Shown one piece after another: positions 1 through 5,607 of a stretch of DNA of 6,252 bases; positions within the stretch are counted from its first letter, which is position 1, and each line of letters opens with the position of its first letter. The notes under the pieces were generated by a model. It was not told the DNA's origin, searched no databases, and saw only the letters and a program-made list of their open reading frames with translations. This DNA is from Deltaproteobacteria bacterium (GTDB lineage Bacteria; Desulfobacterota; Desulfarculia; Desulfarculales; Desulfarculaceae). The DNA lies in the NCBI GenBank assembly GCA_021815655.1, contig JAKAGJ010000146.1, forward strand, positions 1-6,252. The letters are read 5' to 3'. The translations under genes were made by a program, and so were the position numbers.

Positions 1-1
1 G

Positions 2-919
2 GCCGCCAAGGAGGTCTCCTCGGCCAGCAACCAACTGGCCCGGGGCTCGGCCGAGCAGGCCGCCAGCCTGGAGGAAACCTCGGCCTCACTGGAGGAGCTC
101 TCGGCCATGACCCGCCAGAACGCCGACCATGCCAGCGAGGCCAACTCACTCACCAGCGAGGCGCAGCACATCATGGAGGAGGCCAACGCCTCCATGATGC
201 AACTCACCGCCTCCATGCACGACATCACCCAGGCCAGCGAGGAAATCAGCAAGATCAACAAGACGATTGACGAGATCGCTTTCCAGACCAACCTGCTGGC
301 CCTGAACGCCGCCGTGGAGGCCGCCCGGGCGGGAGAGGCCGGGGCCGGTTTTGCCGTGGTGGCCGACGAGGTGCGCAACCTGGCCCTGCGCGCCGGCGAG
401 GCCTCGCGCAGCACCCTGGGGCTCATCGAGGGCACGGCGGCCAAGATCAAGTCCGGGGCCGAGCTGGTGGAGCGCACCAATGCCGCCTTCGGGGGCTTAG
501 CCCAAAACGTCACCAAGGTGGCCGGCCTGGTGGGAGAGATCGCCGCCGCCAGCCGCGAACAGGACCAGGGCCTGAGCCAGATTACCAAGGCCGTCTCCGA
601 AATGGACAAGGTCACCCAGGGCAACTCGGCCATGGCCGAAGAAACCGCCTCGGCCTCGGAGGAGATGAACGGCCAGGCCCAGCACATGATGGACTTCGTG
701 GGCGATCTGACCCGGGTGGTGGACGGCAAGGCCGGCATGCGCACAGAGGCGCGGCAAGGCGCGGCCACTCCGGCGGCCGCCGCCCCGCCCCGGGGGCGAC
801 GCGCACTGCCCTCCCCGGCCGGCCGCCGGCAGCCAGCCCCTACGGCCATCGTGGCCCCGCCGGCCAAGAAGCCCAACGAGGTCATCCCCCTTGACGACGC
901 CGACTTCAAGGACTTCTAG
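2..919 (+). CDS. Methyl-accepting chemotaxis protein, C-terminal signalling domain (5' partial)
   Basis: This is the cytoplasmic part of a chemoreceptor, which passes ligand signals to CheA/CheW. The frame is open from base 2, so the sensor domain, membrane segments and HAMP domain lie outside the window; 305 residues remain. Heptad-rich helices carry Glu/Gln/Ala/Ser stretches typical of methylation helices. They flank the highly conserved hairpin tip at about bases 275-390 ([20 protein letters not shown], then [13 protein letters not shown]), which binds CheA and CheW. The coiled coil ends near base 730. An Ala/Pro/Arg-rich linker of roughly 50 residues follows, ending in [12 protein letters not shown]. 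The last five residues, DFKDF, fit the loose CheR/CheB tether pattern x-[HFYW]-x-x-[HFYW]. The stop is TAG at 917-919. The gene converges on the acyl-CoA ligase and shares a terminator with it. The family call is certain; the ligand cannot be read from this fragment. Confidence 0.97.
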   Translation, partial: AAKEVSSASNQLARGSAEQAASLEETSASLEELSAMTRQNADHASEANSLTSEAQHIMEEANASMMQLTASMHDITQASEEISKINKTIDEIAFQTNLLALNAAVEAARAGEAGAGFAVVADEVRNLALRAGEASRSTLGLIEGTAAKIKSGAELVERTNAAFGGLAQNVTKVAGLVGEIAAASREQDQGLSQITKAVSEMDKVTQGNSAMAEETASASEEMNGQAQHMMDFVGDLTRVVDGKAGMRTEARQGAATPAAAAPPRGRRALPSPAGRRQPAPTAIVAPPAKKPNEVIPLDDADFKDF

Positions 920-954
920 TTGACTGCTAGGGCCGTCGGCCCCCAAAACCAAAA

Positions 955-988
955 AGGACCTCCTGGCTCGCCAGGAGGTCCTCGTTTT
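955..988. terminator. Bidirectional Rho-independent terminator
   Basis: A perfect 13-bp inverted repeat (955-967 with 970-982, core GGACCTCCTGGC) has only two bases between its arms, so the real loop is about four bases. AAAAA (951-955) precedes it and TTTT (985-988) follows, so a U-tract is available on both strands. It lies 35 bases past the chemoreceptor stop and 20 bases past the ligase stop on the other strand, the right place to end both convergent transcripts. A weaker 5-bp hairpin (GGGCC, 930-934, with GGCCC, 938-942) sits just upstream. Confidence 0.92.
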
Positions 989-1008
989 CGGGCGCCAAGG
1001 CCCTGGCC

Positions 1009-2655
1009 TCAGGCCTCGGGGAAAAGCTCGGCCGACATGTCGCGCAGCTTGTATTTCTGAATCTTGCCGCTGGCGGTGATGGGATAGGCCTCCACGAAGC
1101 TGACGTAGCGCGGAATCTTGTAACGGGATATCTGCCCCCGGCAGAAGTCGCGCACGTCCTCCTCGCTGATGGTGGAGCCCGGTTTGCGGATGATGAAGGC
1201 CCCCACCTCCTCGCCGTACTTGCGGCTGGGCACCCCCACCACCTGCACGTCGGAGATGCCCTCCATGCGGTAGAGAAACTCCTCGATCTCCCGGGGGTAC
1301 ACGTTCTCGCCCCCCCGGATTATCATGTCCTTGTGGCGCCCGGTGATGGCCAGATAGCCATCCTCGTCCAACACTCCCAGGTCGCCGGAGTGCAGCCAGC
1401 CCTCCTGGTCGATGGCCTTGGCCGTGGCCTCGGGGTTTTTGTAATAGCCCTTCATGACGTTGTAGCCTCGGCAGCAAACCTCGCCGGTTTGGCCCACCGG
1501 CAGGGGCTGGTTGGTCTCGGGATCGACCACCCGCACCTCCACGAAGGGCATGGCCCGGCCCACCGTCTCGGTCTTGCGCCGGATGTCGTCCTCCACCCGG
1601 GTCTGGGTCATGCCCGGGGAGGTCTCGGTAAGGCCGTAGACGATGGTCACCTCGCTCATGAACATCTGCTGCATCACCTGCTGCATCACCCGCACCGGGC
1701 AGGGCGAGCCGGCCATGATGCCGGTGCGCAGGGTGGAGAAATCGAACTTGGGGAACAGCTTGTGCTCCAGGATGGCGATGAACATGGTGGGCACCCCGTA
1801 GAGGGCGGTGCAGCCCTCGGTCTCCACGGCGGTCATGGCCGCCACGGGGTCGAAGTCCTCCAGGATCACCAGGGTGGAGCCGTGGTTGACGGCGGCCATC
1901 ACCCCCAGCACGCAGCCAAAGCAATGGAACAGGGGCACCGGCAGACAGATGCGGTCCTTGGGGCCCAGGTTCTGGTTGTAGCCGATATAGTAGCCGTTTT
2001 CACCGATGTTGGTGTGGGTGAGCATCACCCCCTTGGGGAAGCCAGTGGTGCCGGAGGTGTACTGCATGTTCACCACCTCGCCGGGGTCCAGGGTGGCCTG
2101 GCGGGCCTGATAGTCCTGCTCGGAGACCATGTCGGCCATGCCCATGACCTCGGCCAGGGAATAGAAGCCACGGTGCTTCTCCTGGCCCAGGAAAAAGACC
2201 CGCTTCAGGTGGGGGAACTTGGCGCTCTTGAGGTAGCCCCGGGGCTGGCTGCGCAGCTCGGGCAGCAGCTCATAGACCGTGGCCAGGTAGTCGGTGTCGC
2301 GGAAACCGTCCACGATGAACAGGTTCTCGCTCTCCGACTGCTGCAAGAGATAGGTCAGCTCGGCGATCTTGTAATGGGTGTTCACGGTCAGCAGCACGGC
2401 GCCGATCTTGGCCGTGGCGAATTGCAGGGTCACCCAGTGGGGCACGTTGTTGGCCCACACCGCCACCTTCTCGCCCTTTTGCACGCCCAGGGCCATCAGC
2501 CCCTTGGCCATCTGGTCCACCACCTCGCCAAACTGGCGGTAGGTCAGGCGCAGATCGCGGTCCACGTAGACGATGGCCCCGTTGTCGGGGTACTTGGCGA
2601 TGGTCTGGTCCAGGCGCTGGCCTAGGGTCATATTGCGCAGAGCCGTCTCTTCCAT
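1009..2655 (-). CDS. AMP-forming acyl-CoA ligase (FadD/ACSF2-like)
   Basis: A full-length (548 aa) ANL-superfamily enzyme. Members activate a carboxylic acid with ATP to an acyl-adenylate and then form the CoA thioester. Visible motifs, in order: phosphate loop YTSGTTGFPKG (residues 199-209); PLFHCFG (241-247); adenine-binding YGLTET (340-345); GWLHSGDLG (419-427), with the ribose-binding Asp; the hinge and A8 region GRHKDMIIRGGENVYP (439-454); and the C-terminal catalytic lysine in ASGKIQK (K531). The layout, with RGYNVMKGYYKNPEAT before the hinge, resembles medium/long-chain or ACSF2-type ligases more than acetyl-CoA synthetase, which is about 100 residues longer. The acid substrate cannot be told from sequence by eye. 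The ATG at 2655 has a GGGGA-type ribosome site upstream on the minus strand, and the protein begins with a normal-length lead into the AMP-binding domain. It lies 71 bases downstream of the XRE-cupin gene on the same strand, so the two are probably co-transcribed. Transcription probably ends at the 955-988 hairpin. Confidence 0.95.
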   Translation of the reverse strand: MEETALRNMTLGQRLDQTIAKYPDNGAIVYVDRDLRLTYRQFGEVVDQMAKGLMALGVQKGEKVAVWANNVPHWVTLQFATAKIGAVLLTVNTHYKIAELTYLLQQSESENLFIVDGFRDTDYLATVYELLPELRSQPRGYLKSAKFPHLKRVFFLGQEKHRGFYSLAEVMGMADMVSEQDYQARQATLDPGEVVNMQYTSGTTGFPKGVMLTHTNIGENGYYIGYNQNLGPKDRICLPVPLFHCFGCVLGVMAAVNHGSTLVILEDFDPVAAMTAVETEGCTALYGVPTMFIAILEHKLFPKFDFSTLRTGIMAGSPCPVRVMQQVMQQMFMSEVTIVYGLTETSPGMTQTRVEDDIRRKTETVGRAMPFVEVRVVDPETNQPLPVGQTGEVCCRGYNVMKGYYKNPEATAKAIDQEGWLHSGDLGVLDEDGYLAITGRHKDMIIRGGENVYPREIEEFLYRMEGISDVQVVGVPSRKYGEEVGAFIIRKPGSTISEEDVRDFCRGQISRYKIPRYVSFVEAYPITASGKIQKYKLRDMSAELFPEA

Positions 2656-2726
2656 AGGTCTTCCCCACCCTGTATCAGGGCAATGCTCATTTTTGCGGTG
2701 GCGTGATTTCCGGGCGAACCGGCGGC

Positions 2727-3290
2727 CTAGTCCGGGATGTAGAGCACGGCGTATATCTCGGCCTTGCTCTGGCCATGACAGCCCAGGTGGTGGGGCACCA
2801 GGGAGTTGTAATAGGCGGTGTCGCCGGCCTCCAATATTTGGGTGTCCTGACCGTGCACCAGTTTGACCTGGCCGGAGATGACCACGATGAACTCCTCGCC
2901 CTCATGGGAGGACAGGGCCTGGTCCTTGCCCGACTCGGGCAGCACCTCGATGTAGAAGGGCTCCATGTGGCGGTCGCTCTTGCCACGCCCCAGGGAATGA
3001 AAGCGCAGTTCCTCGGGCTTGCCCTTGCCCTTGTGGGTTATCAGCTCCTCCTGGCGCTCGGACAGACGCACGATCACCGGGTCCTTGCTGATGCTGTCGT
3101 CCAGGAAGGTGCCCAGACGCAGCCCCAGGCCCCGGGCCACCTTGAGCAGCGGCCCCAGCGAGGGATAGAGCCCCTCCTCCACGGCGGCCAGGAAGTCCTG
3201 ATCCAGACCGGTGCGCTGGGCCAATTCCTCCAGGCTCACGTTCTTCTTCTCACGGAATTTCTTTATGCGGGCGCCGACGGTTTCACTCAT
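2727..3290 (-). CDS. XRE-family transcriptional regulator with C-terminal cupin domain
   Basis: A 187-aa cytoplasmic DNA-binding protein. Residues 5-62 form a Cro/C1-type helix-turn-helix (GARIKKFREKKNVSLEELAQ, then TGLDQDFLAAVEEG). Residues about 110-187 form a small-molecule-sensing cupin (SHEGEEFIVVISG, 128-140, then AGDTAYYNSLVPHHLG, 155-170). In cupin motif 1 the first histidine of the usual HxH is Ser127; H129 and E133 remain, and H167/H168 lie in motif 2. This pattern is common in XRE-cupin regulators and fits ligand binding better than catalysis. The open frame continues upstream to 3464, but I chose the ATG at 3290. The HTH fold starts right after it, AGGA lies just upstream, and the added 58 residues would not resemble the family. 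It sits ahead of the acyl-CoA ligase, so it probably senses the acid or CoA ester handled there and controls this pair; that is inference from context. Confidence 0.93.
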   Translation of the reverse strand: MSETVGARIKKFREKKNVSLEELAQRTGLDQDFLAAVEEGLYPSLGPLLKVARGLGLRLGTFLDDSISKDPVIVRLSERQEELITHKGKGKPEELRFHSLGRGKSDRHMEPFYIEVLPESGKDQALSSHEGEEFIVVISGQVKLVHGQDTQILEAGDTAYYNSLVPHHLGCHGQSKAEIYAVLYIPD

Positions 3291-3313
3291 GGTTCCTGCT
3301 CGGGCTAAGTTGA

Positions 3314-3357
3314 TTGCGCAAAACGATACCCCCCGGACGCCGGCGGTGTCACGACAC
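3314..3357 (-). promoter_or_regulatory. Candidate promoter and operator of the XRE-cupin gene (proximal)
   Basis: Read on the minus strand, GTGACA (3352-3347) and TATCGT (3328-3323) are separated by 18 bases, which makes a fair sigma-70-like pair. Transcription would start near 3316, about 25 bases before the ATG at 3290. Two perfect palindromes overlap it: GTGTC-AC-GACAC at 3346-3357, over the -35, and TTGCGCAA at 3314-3321, at the expected start point. Such positions suit autoregulation by the XRE protein. This was matched by eye only, and the -10 is weak (4 of 6). Confidence 0.35.
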
Positions 3358-3444
3358 GCGTCGCGGCCAAGAGGGCGGAAGTTGACCCCGGAAAGGACAA
3401 GGCGCGGCCAAGCCGCTGCTTTTACCTTTCCGCCATCCGATGCC

Positions 3445-3483
3445 AGCCGGGGCGGGCGGCCCAAGGACTGCCCTGCCCCGGCT
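3445..3483. repeat. GC-rich stem-loop in the upstream leader region of the XRE-cupin gene
   Basis: AGCCGGGGC (3445-3453) pairs perfectly with GCCCCGGCT (3475-3483). The stem continues as GGGC (3454-3457) with GCCC (3470-3473) across one bulged base, leaving a 12-base loop. There is no U-tract on either strand, so it is not a standard terminator. If transcription starts at the distal promoter near 3488, this hairpin would form at the very 5' end of the regulator's mRNA. Confidence 0.4.
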
Positions 3484-3494
3484 TAACCCCGGGG

Positions 3495-3523
3495 ATAGTA
3501 ACCGCTAATCCGCCGGCGGTCAA
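3495..3523 (-). promoter_or_regulatory. Candidate distal sigma-70-like promoter toward the XRE-cupin gene
   Basis: On the minus strand TTGACC (3523-3518, 5 of 6 to TTGACA) is followed after exactly 17 bases by TACTAT (3500-3495, 4 of 6 to TATAAT). The start would fall near 3488, giving a leader of about 200 bases before the ATG at 3290. It is an alternative or addition to the proximal candidate; sequence alone does not decide between them. Confidence 0.35.
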
Positions 3524-3526
3524 TCG

Positions 3527-3755
3527 CGGGAGAGCCCAATTTCATCCGGGGACGCGGGATGGGCTGGGCACGGGAAGGGGGACCGCGCAGGAAGGGCCTT
3601 CAGGCAATCTCCCGTAACCCATGTTCCCATCTGGATAGTTCCGCACGGTGCGTCCTGCCTCACGCAGCATCGGCTTGGCAAAATGCGGTTTTGCCAAGCC
3701 CGCCAAATTGCTGATCTAAAGAGGCTAGCACGTTGGCGGGCCATACATGGCCCGC
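3527..3755. other. Structured intergenic block with nested and overlapping inverted repeats
   Basis: This GC-rich stretch between the divergent promoters has no credible gene but an unusual density of inverted repeats. CGGGAGA (3527-3533) pairs with TCTCCCG (3608-3614) and encloses GCCCA/TGGGC (3534-3538 with 3565-3569) and CATCC/GGATG (3543-3547 with 3557-3561). TGCGT/ACGCA pairs 3649-3653 with 3662-3666. A perfect 12-bp hairpin, GGCTTGGCAAAA with its complement, spans 3672-3700 with a 5-base loop. GCCCGCCAA (3698-3706) pairs with TTGGCGGGC (3733-3741). GCGGGCCA (3736-3743) pairs with TGGCCCGC (3748-3755). The last three share bases, so adjacent ones cannot form together. It may be a small RNA, a regulatory leader or a REP/MITE-like remnant. 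I recognise no known RNA family, and the strand is undetermined. Confidence 0.35.
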
Positions 3756-3780
3756 TTCGGCCGCTGCCTGGCCAAGGTGG

Positions 3781-3828
3781 TGTTTCACAGATTACCTTCT
3801 GTTTTTACAGGTAATATTTATGTTTCAC
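3781..3828. promoter_or_regulatory. Candidate operator: inverted repeat flanked by direct repeats
   Basis: ATTACCT (3791-3797) and AGGTAAT (3809-3815) form a perfect 7-bp inverted repeat with an 11-base spacer. The octamer TGTTTCAC occurs on both sides, at 3781-3788 and 3821-3828, exactly 40 bases apart, close to four helical turns. The group lies about 65-110 bases upstream of the candidate promoter for the DUF134-NifX gene, which suits an activator or a repressor site. No regulator can be named from the sequence. Confidence 0.3.
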
Positions 3829-3891
3829 CGCGCAGCGCCCTCTCACTAAAATTCCGCGCCAAGCGGGGCGCACACAATTTTTATTCACCTA

Positions 3892-3936
3892 TTGCATATA
3901 GTTATTTTAGGCGTATATTTCATTATAAGCGTATGC
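3892..3936 (+). promoter_or_regulatory. Candidate AT-rich promoter of the ORP-like operon
   Basis: The 50 bases 3881-3930 contain only 13 G/C, in sharp contrast to the surroundings. TTGCAT (3892-3897) and TATATT (3914-3919, 5 of 6 to the -10 consensus) are 16 bases apart; TATAAG (3924-3929) is a second possible -10. The start would be near 3926, giving a leader of about 30 bases. Three near-copies of one heptamer, GCATATA (3894-3900), GCGTATA (3911-3917) and GCGTATG (3929-3935), are spaced 17-18 bases apart across it. I looked for a sigma-54 TGGCAC-N5-TTGC element upstream of this gene and found none. Confidence 0.4.
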
Positions 3937-3958
3937 CCATAACGTTTGGGGGACCAGA

Positions 3959-4726
3959 TTGGTCAGGCCACGCAAATGCCGTTTGGTGACCACCGCGCCC
4001 AAGGTGGACTACTTCAAGCCTCGGGGCGTGCCTCTGCGGGAACTGGCCGAGGTCAGGCTCTCCGTGGAGGAATTGGAGGCCCTGCGCCTAGTGGAGATCG
4101 AGAACCTGGAGCATGAGAAGGCCGCGGCCTTGATGAATATCTCCCGCCAGACCTTCGGCAGGGTGTTGTCCGCCGCCCGGCAGGCGGTGGCCCGGGCGGT
4201 GGTCCTGGGCCAGGCCCTGCGCATCGAGGGCGGCGACTATGCGCTCAAGCAAGCCCCACAATGGGCACCACGGGCTGAACTGGCCCCAGATCAGCCGCAG
4301 GTGGGTCTCGGCCCTGGCGGGCCAGCGGCGGACAGTCCCCAAACAGAGGAGCGGAAAATGGCCAAGATCGCGGTGAGCAGCGAAGGTCCGACCTTGGACG
4401 ATCTGGTGGACCCCCGCTTTGGCCGGGCGGGCGGCTTCGTGCTGGTGGACACCAGCACCATGGAATCCAGCTACCTGGACAACGGAATCTCCCAGACTCG
4501 CGCCCAGGGCGCTGGCATTCAGGCCGCCGAGGTGGTGGCCGGAGCCGGGGCCACGGTGGTGCTCACGGGCTATGTGGGCCCCAAGGCCTTTCAGGCCTTG
4601 CGGGCGGCGGGCATCCAGGTGGTGCAGGACCTGGAAGGCCTCACCATCCGCCAGGCCGTGGAGAAGTTTCAGAGCGGACGACTCAAGCCCGCCCAAGGCC
4701 CCAACCGCGAAGGGCGGCGCGCGTGA
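3959..4726 (+). CDS. DUF134 (UPF0251) DNA-binding domain fused to NifX/ORP-type Fe-Mo cofactor domain
   Basis: A 255-aa, two-domain soluble protein. Residues 1-97 are DUF134: the family's RPRKCR-like start (VRPRKCRLV, 2-10) and a sigma-region-4-like helix-turn-helix (SVEELEALRLVEIENL, 35-50, then LMNISRQTFGRVLSAARQ, 58-75). Residues 98-133 are a Pro/Ala/Gly-rich linker. Residues 134-242 are a dinitrogenase iron-molybdenum cofactor (NifX/NifB C-terminal) domain (DPRFGRAGGFVLVD, 151-164; GAGIQAAEVVAGAGATVVLT, 184-203; YVGPKAFQAL, 205-214). This is the fold of the orange protein, which holds a Mo-Cu sulfide cluster in Desulfovibrio. The start is TTG: it gives the conserved N-terminus and has GGGGGA at 3948-3953, five bases upstream. 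The stop overlaps the next start (GTGA). A strong internal ribosome site could also make the C-terminal domain alone. Cluster-controlled DNA binding is an attractive role but is inferred. The domain calls are firm. Confidence 0.93.
   Translation: MVRPRKCRLVTTAPKVDYFKPRGVPLRELAEVRLSVEELEALRLVEIENLEHEKAAALMNISRQTFGRVLSAARQAVARAVVLGQALRIEGGDYALKQAPQWAPRAELAPDQPQVGLGPGGPAADSPQTEERKMAKIAVSSEGPTLDDLVDPRFGRAGGFVLVDTSTMESSYLDNGISQTRAQGAGIQAAEVVAGAGATVVLTGYVGPKAFQALRAAGIQVVQDLEGLTIRQAVEKFQSGRLKPAQGPNREGRRA
4345..4360 (+). promoter_or_regulatory. Internal ribosome binding site and in-frame ATG for a free NifX/ORP domain
   Basis: AGAGGAG (4345-4351) is followed after six bases by ATG (4358-4360), in frame with the fusion gene (codon 134). 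This is the best Shine-Dalgarno and start pair in the operon, better than that of the full-length TTG start. It falls exactly at the domain boundary, and the product would begin MAKIAVSSEG, as free-standing NifX/ORP proteins do. The resulting protein, 4358-4726, would be 122 aa, a normal length for the single-domain family. Confidence 0.6.
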
Positions 4727-5607
4727 ACCTGGCCGTGGCCAGCGGCAAGGGCGGCACGGGCAAGACCACGGTGGCGGCCTCCCTGGCCAAGGTGTGGGGC
4801 TCCGCCGTGGTGGCCGTGGATTTGGACGTGGAGGAGCCCAATCTGCACCTCTTTCTGCGGCCGGATATCACTGGCAGCGAACGCGCCCTAATGCAGATCC
4901 CCCAGTTGGATGAGTCCCTCTGCGATGCCTGTGGGGCCTGCGCCGAGCTTTGCCAGTTCAAGGCCGTCAGCCTGCTGGGCAAGGTGCTGCTCATCTTCCC
5001 GGATATGTGCCACGGCTGCGGCGGATGCCTGGCGGTCTGCCCTCGCCAGGCGCTAAGCGCTTCATCCAGGGAGTTGGGGGAGGTTAGCTGGGGGCACTCC
5101 CGCCAGACTGGTTTCCTCATGGGTCGCTTGCGCGTGGGCGAGGCCATGAGCCCGCCCCTGATGCGGGCGGTGCACGCACGCTTGCGGATCATGCTGGGGC
5201 AGGCGCCCGCCGACGTCATCGTGGACGCTCCGCCGGGAGTGAGCTGTCCGGCCCTCAACGCGGTCATGGGCAGCGACGCCATCCTGCTGGTCACAGAACC
5301 CACCCCCTTTGGTCTGTACGACCTGAGGCTGGCCCACCAGGCCTTCGCTCCCCTGGGCAAGCCCCTGGGGGTGGTGATCAACCGGGCCGGCCTGGGCGAT
5401 AGCGGCGTGCAGGAATTCTGCCGGCGCCAGAACCTGCCGGTGCTCTGCGAAATACCCTTTGAGCGCCAGGCAGCCGAGGCCTACTCGCGGGGCCAGGTTC
5501 TAGCCGAGGCCTCACCAGCCTGGAGGGAGCTGTTCCTGGAGCTGGCGACCAAGGCGCGAGCCTTGGCCCAGCCGGCCGGCGCCGGTCTGGAGGCCGCCCA
5601 TGCCTGA
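4723..5607 (+). CDS. MinD/ParA-family ATPase with two inserted [4Fe-4S] motifs (ORP-complex type, first copy)
   Basis: A 294-aa cytoplasmic P-loop ATPase of the MinD/Mrp group with a bacterial ferredoxin inserted. The deviant Walker A KGGTGKTT is at residues 9-16, with the signature Lys9. Switch I is DLDVEEPN (33-40), and Walker B is VIVDAPPG (165-172), followed by VSCP. The insert holds two clusters' worth of ligands: C67, C70, C73, C77 (CDACGACAELC) and C96, C99, C102, C106 (CHGCGGCLAVC), each C-x2-C-x2-C-x3-C. TEPTPFGLYDL (191-201) is typical of this subfamily. DVU2103/DVU2104 of D. vulgaris have this design and are found in the ORP complex. The start is GTG at 4723, giving the usual short N-terminus before the P-loop; its GTGA overlap with the preceding stop implies translational coupling. 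A role in ATP-driven assembly or electron transfer for a metal cluster is inferred. Confidence 0.94.
   Translation: MNLAVASGKGGTGKTTVAASLAKVWGSAVVAVDLDVEEPNLHLFLRPDITGSERALMQIPQLDESLCDACGACAELCQFKAVSLLGKVLLIFPDMCHGCGGCLAVCPRQALSASSRELGEVSWGHSRQTGFLMGRLRVGEAMSPPLMRAVHARLRIMLGQAPADVIVDAPPGVSCPALNAVMGSDAILLVTEPTPFGLYDLRLAHQAFAPLGKPLGVVINRAGLGDSGVQEFCRRQNLPVLCEIPFERQAAEAYSRGQVLAEASPAWRELFLELATKARALAQPAGAGLEAAHA

Noticed and set aside
497..1924. 475-aa open frame on the minus strand across the chemoreceptor and ligase genes
   Set aside because: It runs antisense to the chemoreceptor and out of frame through the ligase. Its translation is Gly/Arg/His-rich with no fold or motif, as expected of shadow frames in GC-rich genes.
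1333..2625. 430-aa open frame on the plus strand opposite the ligase
   Set aside because: Low-complexity His/Gly/Val/Leu translation with no recognisable domain. It is fully antisense to a gene with every family motif intact.
3291..3464. 58-residue N-terminal extension of the XRE-cupin protein
   Set aside because: The HTH domain starts immediately after the ATG at 3290, which has AGGA upstream. The extension shows no family resemblance and would cover the proximal promoter candidates.
3528..3614. tRNA-like closing stem (GGGAGA with TCTCCC, 87 bases apart)
   Set aside because: There is no GGTTCGA-type T-loop, no proper D arm and no clear anticodon arm, so it was kept only as a stem of the structured block.
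3672..3700. 12-bp hairpin as a Rho-independent terminator
   Set aside because: No T-tract follows the stem on either strand; the T run lies within the 3' arm itself.
3520..3744. 74-aa minus-strand open frame in the intergenic block
   Set aside because: Its ATG lies inside a palindrome, there is no clear ribosome site, and the translation has no recognisable feature. The inverted repeats explain the region better.
3660..3960. Sigma-54 promoter for the ORP-like operon, expected by analogy with D. vulgaris
   Set aside because: Each TGG in the region was checked for a GC twelve bases downstream of the -24 GG; none fits. TGGCCAAGGTGGTGTT at 3769-3784 comes closest but has GT instead of GC.
3747..3989. 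80-aa plus-strand open frame ahead of the DUF134-NifX gene
   Set aside because: It reads through the AT-rich promoter region and overlaps the TTG start of the well-supported gene. There is no family resemblance.
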